Shown here: piece by piece, positions 41,164 through 51,876 of the stretch | How positions within the stretch are numbered: the first letter of the stretch is position 1 | Layout: every line of letters starts with the position of its first letter | Origin: Darksidea phi | Lineage: Eukaryota > Ascomycota > Dothideomycetes > Pleosporales > Lentitheciaceae | Direction of reading: 5' to 3' | Assembly: GCA_030770425.1 (NCBI GenBank) | Contig: JASJFT010000115.1 | Location: forward strand, 62,001-126,000 | DNA length: 64,000 nucleotides | Made by a program: the position numbers and the translations under genes | Notes under the pieces: generated by a model | Databases searched by the model: none | Told to the model about the DNA's origin: nothing | What the model saw: only the letters and a program-made list of their open reading frames with translations

Positions 41164-43568
41164 CTACCCAAAGATCTCGCCATTCCAAGGCACTCTAACG
41201 TTCGCCCGACTCGCCTCCTCAATCCTCAATCTCTTTTCATCCCCAAACCTCTCCAAAGCACCATATCTCACACTCATACCACCTCTCTCCACAGTAACCA
41301 TTTCAGGTGTCGCATTCCCATCCAGTCCTTCCAGTATCGGCGCTCCAAAAGCCCGTGCAATCTCTAGCGGGTTCAGACTGACTTTGCGGCCGAGCTCCCA
41401 GAACCCGTTGTAGAGCGGCATCACGGCAGCAATGCCGATGACGGAGATGAGGACGCCGAGGGCGACCAAGAGGGGCGAGGTGCGGTAGGTAGTGCACATG
41501 CGGTAGCCGGTTACGGCGATAGATTGGGTCCAGGGCGCACGGAGATCTGCGAGGGCTTTTTCGGTGAATTTGGGCGCGTAGATTGAGGTATCAGTGGTGG
41601 CCATTGAGAAGGTGATGCGGAAGGCGAGAGATTGCATTTTGGTAAGCATATCCTGCATAGGGTCTTTCCAGGTCAGGCTGCAGAGTGGATCTTCGTTGGA
41701 TGACGATTCACTTTCTGTTGCATATAGGATGCTTGCGTCGTTGCCGAAGAGGCCTGGCTCGAAAGAGGATGAATTGGAGCATGATTGAGATACTTTGGAC
41801 TTTTCTTCTGGATCCCCTACTCCGCGACCTTCTACACATTTGTTGTACTGGAGTCCCGAATAGTCGGCTTTTGGCGTAAAGTTGACGGAAAGCGGCGGGA
41901 ATAGTATTTCGAATGCGAGAGGCCAGTACTTCTTCATAAGCAGATCATCTAGAGGAATCTCTTCATCGTAGATGCGCGCGTTTGGTCCGTCTGCCGCACG
42001 ATCGATGGTTCCGTTAGTGATCACGACAGGATACTCGCTTGTCACCTGTGTCAATCTGCACGTCTGCACCTCCACAACGCCTTTGCATGAGCTCGTGGCC
42101 TTGTGAATAGTATTCAGAAGTAAACCTCCTTCTTCCTGCTTGTAACTGATGGAAAAGAACGTCGGGTTGAACTCGTTTTGCTGGCGAGCTAAGCAGGTAC
42201 TAGCGCATCGTGACTCGGAGGTGGGTATGCAGGTTTTGCACTCTTCGGGGAGAGAGCTGAGGTCGAAAGGCTCGGTAGTGGAAGCGCATTCGGTTTTGAA
42301 CGAGAATCCCTAACAATGTATGAGTAGTGAGGGAGGTTCGATGATGCGTCTTGCATACCTTGATAATCCCAGTGCAATAATCCCCACACTCTTTGAGATG
42401 TTGGTTGAAGGGGATTGGATTGCTAGCGCTCAAATCCTTGAGCAGACTTGAAAATGCTTCTGTGACCTCTCCCTGTTTCCGGGGATCTGATGAATTACTT
42501 TGGAAGTATTGTATGATAGGGTAAGGCGCGATCTGTAGATCTACGATACCTTGAGTGTCGATTCTAGCACCATGGTCAAGTGTCAGAGCCCGCTGGAATA
42601 GAGGCCCTCGGGCGAATGAAAGGGCTGCAAGCACGCAAGCAATGGCCACAGTGTTGAATCTCAGTCGTGCTAGTCTTTTCAAAGCTAGCGAAAGATGTAC
42701 CGATTCGTAAGTATCGTGTAACCTAGATAGCTGCGACTGTCAGCATGGCCTATAAAAGTTTGGACCTGAAGAGAGAGTCCAGGGGATGAACGCACCGTAG
42801 TTCCGTGCAGTAGCTGGTGCCAGAACCTGATCACTACGCCCTCTGCTAGAGCGAACAGTATTAGGAAGTTCATTACCATCTCGAATACTGAGATGTAGAC
42901 GTGTGGTTGTGCATTGTCTTTTCCGAACCTCCAGTCTTCCGTGGACATGCCATGGCTGGCGAGGAGGATACCAGCGGACGCACCAGTCACTAAGCGAATG
43001 AGCAATTCATCCTGTGATCGCATTGGTCGTACTCACATATTAAAATTAGGAGTAAAGCTCCAACTCCCCACCAAGGAAACCGCACCCAGAATCCGGTCTT
43101 CCACGGCTCCAGTATATGACGAGGATGGCGGAAGTATCGTCTGGAGGTTCGAGATAGATTTTCCTCCGTTATAACAAAATCAGTCTCCTGGACCGCTGGC
43201 TTCGGGGCCTCCTGAATTGTGGATCTGAAGTGCGTCGAGTTTGCCCACGCCACGGGCTCCTGGTACGGAGGGCCGAGCACAGCTCCGTTACCAAATAACG
43301 AAGGTTCCATACGTGGTAACGGCGACGGTAGAGGTCTGGCTGTTGGTTGTTCAGCGGGTAATGCATGCTGCAGATCGATCGGAGAAACCACCCATGATTG
43401 AGCTCGCTCTGGGGTAGAAGATTCAGCTGACGATTTTGGACGAGGATCTGGATGATATGGCTGGTACTGTGATTGCTGACGCTCGGACATTGAAAGGATC
43501 GAAACTCTGCCATCATCAATAGGTCTCGATGCGTGGGCATACGCTGATCCAAATTCTCTGGCGACCAT
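41164..43568 (-). CDS. DUF3176 family membrane protein
   Basis: Four exons (43037-43568, 42796-42989, 42359-42730, 41164-42309) over introns of 47, 65 and 49 bp give 747 residues. A cytosolic Pro/Ser-rich N-terminus (1-160) is followed by a transmembrane helix at WWGVGALLLILI. A second helix in exon 2 precedes RFWHQLLHGTTL, a family-type block; a third is near 262-285 (FNTVAIACVLAALSF). A cysteine-rich, probably extracytoplasmic region (about 300-640: CGDYCTG, ECKTC, RCASTC, CKGVVEV) ends with a C-terminal helix (LLVALGVLISVIGIAAV) and a tail carrying a conserved NPLEIARAFG. This layout is that of fungal DUF3176 proteins, of unknown function. Intact. Confidence 0.85.
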
Positions 43569-44677
43569 TGTGAATATCGTAACGGAAGTGAATGTAGAAG
43601 TCCCTCTAGGGGTCGTATGTCATCTCATGACTGGAGACTGTAGGCGAGTAGGTATAAGATCCCGGCCGAAAAATAAGGCTGTCAAGGCGTCGTCTTAGTC
43701 GATGTGGAGACTCCGTGGCAAAGCTCGTAATGTGCGGAGTACAGGGTATGGCCAACCAGTGCCTCTCCCAGTGTCAAAGACCAACTGCTACGAGCACAGT
43801 CCACAGTCCGAAGGAGGAGAACTGCTTTAAGTATTGTACTCTAGGAGCTAGCATCCATCCCATGGGATAAACCGTTCCTGCAGGACCAGGCTAGCCCCAA
43901 GCGAATCTCGGGATTCTCTACCCGAGAACGCGAGCCCACCTTTTCGCGTAGACTCCCAGAAGTCTAGATAGTTTGCGGAGGAGCTAGGGGGCTGCTTTCC
44001 TAACGGGGCCTATGTCGCTGGCTCGTGAAACATAAACGAGCTCCTACCGAAAAGGCTTAGGTCAAGAGCGAGGCTGTGCATAAGCCCCTCGCTGTTGTGT
44101 CATTTAACGCTGGATGAGTACTACAAGAATACTTTTCTGTCTCTCTCTGGCGGTTATTCGAGGGGGTTATGGTAACCCTTTCATTCTTCAAAGCGCTGGT
44201 GTTCTAGCATTGTCTTCTGGAAGAAACGTTAGATCGAACGGTGTGCCTTGGCTTGCGCCTCGCTTCTAACATGTTTCCGAAAAGGTTTCAGCCATTTCAG
44301 AGTCAGTTCCGTAACATGGAGACGATTCTCAGCGTCGTTGCCAACAGCAGTCCGCAGGGGGTGTCACATTGGGGGCCTGGCGCGATCTCGCGCGTGATGC
44401 GTTTCGTACGACAGAGACGTGCTTGGGCGACGGCTCCCTTCTTAGAATCCTCTGAGACCTTTGCTTATTTTAGTGGTTGACGGATAATCTTTGCCGAAAG
44501 TTAGCAGCGTGAAAACTGGTCGATGCTACATAGTTGAGTTTGAGACAGAAAGACTTGGCTAAACCTAAGCTACTTGGGGGGGGGGGGTAAGCCGCCTGGG
44601 CCTAGTAGCCGCCCACCCAACAAAAATAGGCCGCCCTCACAAAATACGCCAGAATCAACAACGCTCTATTACAATTT
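43569..44677. other. Intergenic with hairpin-forming segments
   Basis: About 1.1 kb. Between 43900 and 44100 several short perfect stems occur, for example tctcggg...cccgaga near 43912-43933 and agcgaggct...agcccctcgct near 44068-44094. A G run at 44575-44587 precedes the transposase remnant. No gene is seen. Confidence 0.4.
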
Positions 44678-45160
44678 TCACTGTATACACATGGCTTCGA
44701 AGCTAGGGATATCAGCTGCCCTTTCACCGTTTTGCGCACTGTTTGATACAATAGATGTAGAGGCCTGAGCCTTTGAAGCAGCTGCCTCAGCAATAGCACG
44801 CTCAATAGCCCCAGGCTCAGCAAACCTCTAATTCTAATCAACAGTAATTCGCTTGCGCTTCTTCGTTGAGGATGTAGTCTGTAGCTGATTCCTAAGCTTC
44901 GTATTTTCTATTCTCTCTAGTACTAGCTAAGTATTAGCTAGGCTAATAGCCTTTGCTACTTTGTTGATAACGAGCCGGGTAGTTCGAGCGCGATTCTCTG
45001 ATTTCTCTATAACCTAATAGGCCTTATATAGATCCATAGGTTTCTGGGGTATACAATAGAGCGCGCTGCTCGAATCGATATCGTTCGATAGAGGTGGTGG
45101 TATTGATACTCGATTCAGAATCTGTGACGATTCAAGCACCTTACTAGGATTAACGTGTAT
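44678..45160 (-). pseudogene. Pogo/Pot2-type (Tc1-mariner superfamily) transposase, C-terminal remnant
   Basis: One minus-strand frame reads about 160 residues from VNPSKVLESSQIL through IPQKPMDLYKAY, ENRARTTRLVINKVAKA, KLRNQLQTT, KKRKRITVD, then an alanine-rich helix, to SFEAMCIQ and TGA. This is the coiled, basic C-terminal tail of fungal DDE-superfamily pogo-like transposases. It is interrupted by four TAG codons where the family has Gln, the C-to-T change expected from RIP. The catalytic DDE core is not recognisable upstream. Non-functional. Confidence 0.75.
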
Positions 45161-45915
45161 ACTAAGCGAGCTGCGCACCTAAGTGAGCTGCGTGTTATAC
45201 GTTGTACGTGCTTTGACACGGGATCCGGGTTAGGGCCGATAGCACGTTTGTCGTACCGTTGGGTTCTGATAGGTCAAGGTAAAGTTAACAAATTCTATTA
45301 CTAGAATAACTACTTAAGAAAAGATCTAATCTTATTCGTAAACGTTAATTGTAAGAAAGAAGATTAATTACGAAGAGTTAAAATAGAAAGTCTAGGAGAT
45401 CCTCCGCTTTCTTATATCCTTCGTTAGAAGGATTGGTCGCTATAGTCGTTACGCCCCCTCCTACAACCGTTATAGCCATATCCGTTATAGTTATTATAGT
45501 CGCTATAATCAGATCGAGAAAGGATGATCAATCAATTCCGATATTCCCGACTAGAGTGAACGTGGACGTTGTTTGGCACCTGTCGATGAACTCGAGGAGC
45601 CTCTCCTTGTGAATATTTTCATATTACCTTCAGACACCAACGCACGGAGAATGGCCCCAGGTACCATGGAATGTCACATTTGAGAGCTATATGCAACTAA
45701 AATGAAGGACGAAGTGATCGCAGCGTATGATGCTTGCTGTATTGGATTGGTTTATAAATCGAAGGAAGGAAAATAACGAATGTAAAGCCCTCCGTAAGAG
45801 GATACATGTAACGAATGGCAACAAGGAAGCATCCCCCTCCCCTCCTCCAGAGAGCCCCCCATACAGCAACCAAGTTTGTGCCACTGCACTGCTAAATACA
45901 GCCTCAGGAAATCAT
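45161..45915. other. Repeat-derived flank and intergenic region
   Basis: 45161-45540 is eroded repeat DNA with cgttatag-type units (ccgttatagccatatccgttatag). After 45550 the composition returns to normal up to the stop of the next gene. No gene is seen. Confidence 0.4.
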
Positions 45916-46716
45916 TCAAATAATCTCGGCCTCCTTCAGCGCAACCCGTAGTTCACGAACCCCATGGATACGCTTGCTGTCCTGAAAGACCTTATGTGGG
46001 CCTTTTGTCGTCGCAGCGTGCACATCATTTCCCTTACAGGAGATGATACCGTCTTCCTGGTCAAAGGCCCACCCGGTTACTCGATAGATACGTCCATAAT
46101 TAGCCTCAGATTCTTTGAGCATGACGGTCCCAGCATTCGCCCCCAGCACAAACTCGGCAAGCTTCTCCTGTGGTTCATTGCTGAGGACTTGAAGACCGAG
46201 GAGGTGCTCAAGTTTGTTGGATTGGAGATATTGAATCACCTCGTGAAAGAAGTCAGGCTTGACGTCTGTCATATCGGCAGGAGGTCCCTCGCGATACTCA
46301 TATGCAACAAAGGAGCCGTCTCCAGTGAGTGCATAAATGTGACCATGGATGTTCTCCAGATCGACCTCGTTGATATCAGTCGGCTTGGTCCAACAGCCGG
46401 ACGGCTCCTGGACGCTCTTGCCCAACATGACCATGTCGCGTTCCAGTTTGAAATGTCCATGGATCAGATGCAGTCCGAATTTCGTCTGGACATTGTATCG
46501 GAGGAAAATACCGGCAAGGTTCTTCAGGTGCTCTTCGGCAACGTGCGGCTGATCTGCATCATCCGGAAGATGGTTGTACCTGTAAGAAGCTATCAGTTGA
46601 AGAGCTACATCATGGACAACGGGGTCTTACACTTCGGATGATCGGCTCAGATTCGAAAGGTAGGGAGCCACGTGGAGCCCAGGGATGACTTGGTGATCAA
46701 GCACTGCGGTTGCCAT
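45916..46716 (-). CDS. Hypothetical lineage-specific protein
   Basis: Exons 46631-46716 and 45916-46579 over a 51-bp intron (GTAAGA donor, cttacag acceptor) encode 249 residues starting MATAVLDHQVIPGLHVAPYL. The protein reads as soluble and folded: HFKLERDMVMLGK, CWTKPTDINEVDLENIHGH, a GHIYALTGDGSFVAYEYREG block and a Lys/Arg-rich end. No signal peptide, membrane helix or known domain was recognised. Splicing and good codon continuity argue it is real. The neighbourhood is repeat-rich, suggesting an accessory gene. Confidence 0.65.
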
Positions 46717-46903
46717 GACGGAATTTTGTCGATCTTTCCTTGTCTCAAGCGCTTGTTTTGGAAGAATAGGCAAAGCTATTTGTTGAAGAATAGATATGAT
46801 TTCCGAGGCAAAAGAGAGGTTGAATATGAGATTTATAGTACTATTTCTGTTCGGGCCGGCGTTGCGGTCTCTGTGCCAGACGTTGCGGCACAGCACAATG
46901 CCA

Positions 46904-47010
46904 GTGACAACTTGCAGGACCGTGTCAGACGGAGAGTCTAATACTTGATTACCCAGAGGTGACAACTTGCAGAACCGTGTCGGACGGAGAGTCTAATACT
47001 TGACTGCCCG
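46904..47010. repeat. 55-bp tandem duplication
   Basis: Two consecutive copies, 46904-46958 and 46959-47010, each starting gtgacaacttgcag and containing ggagagtctaatacttga, with a few substitutions. A local duplication, no coding meaning seen. Confidence 0.85.
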
Positions 47011-47053
47011 GAGAAAGGACTGTGCCGCAGCGCGTAAAGATGTTAAAATTAAA

Positions 47054-47157
47054 GACTGAATGATGTGATTGATGAGCTCCCCCGTGTGACACGCTCGTGC
47101 AGGTGGGTCTTCTACCCCGCATGTAGAGGAGTCACACATCAATCACGTCGTTCAGTC
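47054..47157. repeat. Short inverted-repeat element (MITE-like)
   Basis: Left arm 47054-47074 begins gactgaatgatgtg. Right arm 47137-47157 is its reverse complement at 19 of 21 positions; both differences are C/T and could be RIP changes. The 62-bp interior has no frame. Size and arms fit a very small MITE or a hairpin. Confidence 0.6.
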
Positions 47158-47327
47158 TCTGGTTGGTTTGACATCTCTAAGCGCCGCGGCGCGGTTGTTT
47201 TCTCTATACGATTCGGATTCACTACCCCGCATGTGCCGCTAGCGACCCAGATTACATAAGCATAGCGGAGAAACGAGCTGGTTTAGCTGACAAGCGACAA
47301 CTCTGCCGGCTTCACACCTATCTCAGT

Positions 47328-48397
47328 ATGTCCAACCAAAGCCAAACAGACAATTCTATCCCGGTGTATACTATCGATGCATCAATCTCGGCGTTATTCA
47401 CTTCTCACACAACAACAACTCAAGGAGAGTGTGACAAGCGAGCGACGTCTCTTCTTTCAGCCCCCGTTACGCCAGTTCCAATTCAAGGAGCATTTAGCTA
47501 CACAGTTGTTGGAGGGTCTCCGCCCAGCCTTGTTCAGTTTCGATGCTCAGAGTCAGACATTGATATGAACCTCCTTCATCTCGCTCGCTCAATTCATGGT
47601 GGCTTAGTTGCCAGCACCATCAGTCATGGCCATATTGGGCTTTCTCAGCCTCTTTCCATTTACATCATTGAAAAGCTGCCAGGCATCACGTATATGGAGT
47701 CGTGCCTTACGAATGGTGTAACTGCAGCACTTTCCCCAGAACAGTCTCAGCGACAGAAAAACACTGTCATAGATTTCGCACGGTAACTTATATCCCTTAA
47801 TACACCATATCATATACGCCAACTAACATCCTTGTTAGTTTCTTTGCTGCCTCCTGGAAAGCCCCACAGCCAATGGAGGCCCTCTCGGTTCAGGACTCCT
47901 TCATGAGCAAGCTCCAGTTGCTCGCCCAAAAACTGCCTTCCCGCTTTTCTGATTCGGTGGAAGAGCTTAGTAACAATCTTAGCTTACTCTTCTCCGAAGG
48001 GTACCCCGCCGTCCTAACCCACGGCGACTTATGCGAAATGAACTTTCTGGTTGACCCAGAAACGGGTCACTTAACGGGCGTCATTGACTGGGCTGAAGCT
48101 GGAATTCTGCCATTTGGATGTGCGTTATGGGGCTTGGAGAATATATTAGGATTCATGGATAGACGTGGGTGGCACTACTTTGACAGCTACCAGGAATTAG
48201 AGGACCTGTTTTGGCGGTCATTCAAGGACTCTGTCGGCGAGACTTTGGACGGAAAGTGGAGAGCCATCCAGGTTGCGAGACGAATTGGTATCTTATTTCG
48301 GTACGGTTTTCGCTGGGATGAAGCGTTACGGGAGAGGATCATCGTCGAGAACGATTCAGGTATGAAGTACTTGGATGCCTTCATAATAGGAACTTGA
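47328..48397 (+). CDS. Aminoglycoside-phosphotransferase-family (APH-like) kinase
   Basis: Exons 47328-47782 and 47839-48397 over a 56-bp intron give 337 residues. The C-lobe carries the family signature: LTHGDLCEMNFLVD (catalytic HGDxxxxN) followed by GVIDWAEAG, whose aspartate binds Mg-ATP. The N-lobe is poorly conserved, but IYIIEKLPGITYME is the usual hinge-type block. This is one of the many fungal APH-like kinases of unknown small-molecule or protein substrate; antibiotic resistance should not be assumed. It lies between two repeat islands. Confidence 0.85.
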
Positions 48398-48416
48398 ACG
48401 CAGCTCAAGTCCTGGT

Positions 48417-48590
48417 CTATACTTGGATGGAATCAAGCCTCTTTACGCCCGAGCTCGGCGTTTGAACTACACCCTTGCAGCTGATGAATCGGGTGTTGTC
48501 TCGCTCATCAACACAGTAATTCTCAGCAGGTGCTTGACCAATGCTTGTTCGGATGGTTCCGTCAGCTGGCTGCACTACGGTTCCAGTCCC
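48417..48590 (-). pseudogene. C-terminal fragment of an unknown gene cut by a repeat
   Basis: A protein-like frame reads VVQPADGTIRTS, AENYCVDERDNT, RFISCKGVV and ends at a TAG at 48417. Upstream, at about 48590, it runs straight into the GC palindromes of the repeat block and has no start. It appears to be the 3' end of a small cysteine-containing, perhaps secreted, protein destroyed by insertion. No family is recognised. Confidence 0.4.
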
Positions 48591-49330
48591 CCCTAAATTA
48601 GGGGGGCCCGGCGGGGCCCTAATTAGGGCCCAGATTGACACACAATTAGGGGGGCGCGGGGCCCTAATTTTAAGAAAAATAAGACAAAATTATTTACGAT
48701 ATTTTTCCTAATTATTTTTACAATTTTTTTTTTAGAAATAGTTTGAAAAAATTAATTCTCTTATTACTACTTTATATACTATCAAGAGCCCTCACAATTA
48801 GTCGACTAATCGTGAGGGCTTACTAGGTACAGCGAACCAACAGCCCTCGCGATTGAACGACTAATCGCGTGAGCTCAGCGGCTGGCTGATATCGAGCTCA
48901 GCGGCTGGCCTATATTAAGCTCAGTATTAGGCTTAGTATCAAGCTCAGTATCAGGCTCAGTAACTGGCCTATATCGAGCTCGGCGGCTGGCCTATATCTG
49001 GCTTAGTAGCTGGCTGATATCGAGCTTAATAGCTGGCTGATATCAGGCTTAGTATTAGACTTAGTATTAGGCCTACGTATAGCTCGCTCCGCTTTTCAAT
49101 TCTCGTTTCCGAAAGATTGGGTGATTTATATAACTAGTTTTTATTTCTAATATAAATAAATTTTTATATAATTTAAATATAGTCTTAATATTATAAAAAT
49201 ATAATAAATTTATAAAGATAGAAAGCTTAGGTAATTAATATTAAGCTAGAATAACTAGTCTCTAGCTTATCTAACTAATAAATAAAGGTCTGTATTAGTG
49301 TAGTTAGTAAGCCGAGCTAAAATTACTATG
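48589..49330. repeat. Repeat island: GC palindromes, AT-rich DNA, hairpin and gagctcagcggctggc array
   Basis: Order: GC palindromes at 48589-48665 (ccccctaaattaggggg, gggccctaattagggccc), AT-only DNA to 48780, a near-perfect 30-bp hairpin at 48788-48818 around attagtcgactaat with a weaker one after it, an array of gagctcagcggctggc and ggcttagtatca units at 48866-49083, and AT-rich DNA to about 49330. The array matches 7312-7760, so both are copies of one dispersed, RIP-affected element. Confidence 0.8.
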
Positions 49331-49737
49331 GGCCGAGCTGCTCCCTCCATTTATCCCTTGCAGCGGTAAGAGCGCCCGTACACGGGCCACATCCTCTGTC
49401 CAATCGGATGATAGATAGTTGAAGCCGTCCTTGTTTCGCCCTTTAGCCTGAACTTTAGTATATCCCACGGCTTAGTCAGCGGAACTCGGATCCATAGCAT
49501 CCGTAGAACAATACATAGTTAGCGCCTTCCTTAGGTGCATATAGCTGCGTGGATATCCTGGTGATGTCTATCACAATCTCTCCCATGCATACTCTGTGCA
49601 AGTTGGGGGCTGGGCATAGGTTACAAGACAGCGAGGCACATACCGTACCCACCGTCCCACACCTCGTTTTGACGTGTGAGCCTCTATACCGTTGACTTTG
49701 CTCCTCACATCTCAACCGTCTCTCACCAATCTTCGCC

Positions 49738-50524
49738 ATGGCGGCCGCATACCTGTCTAGGCGTGAGCTTCCTTCTTCCGCCATACAAATCCATTCCAGG
49801 TGACTAACGATATCAAGTCGCCACTCGTCGCCTACCGTTACTGCCCAGCACGCCTTCTGCACTACGATTTCTCTCGACCACACACGTGAGCCCAAGACGT
49901 TACCAAAGTCAGCATGCCAAACCGGCCATTCCCAGCTCGGCTCCCAAGCGTCTCCTCCCTTCCACGACGCCTCTACCCTCACAATCCGAGCCGTCCAACG
50001 CGGTCGAATATGTCCTGTAAGTTAACGGAAACACCCCTGTCAAGTCGATCCGAGAGGCTGACACACGCTCGAGAACGTCACTCGATCAGGTTGCCAACTG
50101 GGCACGACAAGGTTCAGTATGGCCACTCACTTTCGCCCTAGCATGTTGCGGCATTGAGATGATGCACTGCTCTATGCCTCGATACGACCAAGACCGTCTG
50201 GGCATCATCTTTCGAGCCTCTCCGCGTCAGGCCGACATTATGATTGTTGCCGGCACTGTCACCAACAAAATGGCTGCTGCTGTTCGACTGTGTTACGACC
50301 AGATGCCAGACCCCAAATGGGTCATCAGCATGGGCAGTTGTGCCAATGGGGGCGGCTACTACCATTACAGTTACAGTGTTCTTCGTGGCGTCGACCGCAT
50401 TTTGCCTGTAGACATTTACATTCCCGGCTGCCCACCGACCGCCGAGGCTCTGCTTTATGGTATTTTCCAACTGCAGAAGAAGATGCGAACTCAAAAGGTC
50501 ACGAGGATGTGGTATCGGAAGTAG
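49738..50524 (+). CDS. NADH:ubiquinone oxidoreductase PSST/NDUFS7 subunit (NUO-19.3-like)
   Basis: Exons 49738-49762, 49818-50016 and 50074-50524 over introns of 55 and 57 bp give 224 residues. An arginine-rich mitochondrial presequence ([23 protein letters not shown]) leads to [21 protein letters not shown] and the conserved core. All four cysteine ligands of cluster N2 are present: C99, C100, C164 in GSCANGGG and C194 in PGCPPT. The C-terminus ends TRMWYRK. It carries electrons from N2 to quinone in the peripheral arm of complex I. Unusual substitutions appear at positions I know as near-invariant ([11 protein letters not shown] for [21 protein letters not shown] for [18 protein letters not shown] for ACCAVEMM), so it may be a divergent paralogue rather than the housekeeping copy. 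Confidence 0.9.
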
Positions 50525-51876
50525 AGAAAGTAGTGGTGCGCATGACGATGCAAACAAGTGTTGGGATCAAGATGCTGTAGTTAGATACAGGCGTATCGAG
50601 CTATCTAAAGGTAGCCCAGTGTCAAGGTGCTAGTCTACATACGTACTAGTTTGCATATCCCACAGCTTCCGCATGTGCCAGAGCACATGGAATCAAACGA
50701 TATAGAAGACATTCACTTATCGACTATCTTCTGGCACTGTGACTATAGTTCCCTCGCCATCTTAGGTTTTGCAAGCTGTCATAAGAGGTTCGGCTTATAG
50801 TATTAGGTCATAAGACGCAGCATCTCTTAAATCTCTAATTGTTGCTACTCTGTTGTTTATTTCAACTCTAGCTCCTGATCATTGCGAGATAGATGCGTAA
50901 ATCGTTAAGCTCTCTATTCCTAGCTGATTTTTACTTAGTTAACAGGCTCCTCTATGTGTGAAGTATTGCGTTAAAAAAGATGATTTTTGGCACTCTTTCG
51001 GCACGAGTTGCCGACAACCTGCCACTAAATTCCCTCAGATGCTGTAGCTGGATTTAGATCCTGTTCGGTACAGGCTTCTGGAGGCGCTAAATTACCGTCA
51101 GAACGCTTAATAATCGATCTGAGTTTGAAACTGACGGCATGTTCGGTAAAAATGAGGTTCTGTTAGTACTTCTAGTGGTGTTAGAAATAATGTGAAAATA
51201 GCTAATTTAAAACCCTTATTAGCGCTGATACAACCTATACCCGACCTTATTAAGCGATCTGGTACCTCTAGAAGTTTTTATATAGTCGCGAGGTACTATA
51301 GGACGCTTAACTTTATCTCGCTCTAGCCCTGGCCCTGGCCCTAGCCGTTGGAGATATCTATCGGCTATCTATCGTAGTATACCAAATATTATAGCTCAGG
51401 CTTAGCCTATCCCTATCTCGAAAAGGGGAGGCTCGCTTATATAAGAGAAAACACGAAGCGAAAACCCTTCTTCTCCTTTTTATAGATATTAATAATATTA
51501 TCAACGCTCGTTGTAGTTCCTTCTACCCTATACTAAGATAGATACCACCATCTTACATCAAACCATACCACGGTAGTACACCGCAAGCTTTTCAATAGAC
51601 CATTGCAGTTCTTCCTTCTGTGGCGACGCTATCTGATGGTTTTCGGTAGGCTTCGAATGACCGCCACGATGTGGCTGTGCGCGTCAGCGTGGCTTCGTTG
51701 CAGACATGCGTAAACCCCCGCTCAGCCTGGTTGAGATGAAAGTGCTCTTCTCGTGGAGGTCAGCTTCACCAGCATGCCGCGATAGCATTGAACAATAGTT
51801 TACCAATCTTTAAAGCTCACGCACACATCTGTCTCACCGACTCTGCACTCGATGGGGCCTCTCGCGAGCAACGACG
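50525..51876. repeat. Intergenic with degraded inverted-repeat element
   Basis: 50580-51000 is plain intergenic sequence. Around 51064-51115 and 51250-51290 there are mutually inverted, diverged segments (gcttctggagg...cgcttaataa versus ttattaagcg...cctctagaagt), suggesting an eroded element of about 230 bp. At 51325 a short tandem of ccctggcc occurs. The last 100 bp form the promoter of the kinase gene. Confidence 0.45.

Noticed and set aside
47328..48397. APH-like kinase as an antibiotic-resistance gene
   Set aside because: Fungal genomes carry many APH-fold kinases of other function; only the generic HGD/ID motifs are present.
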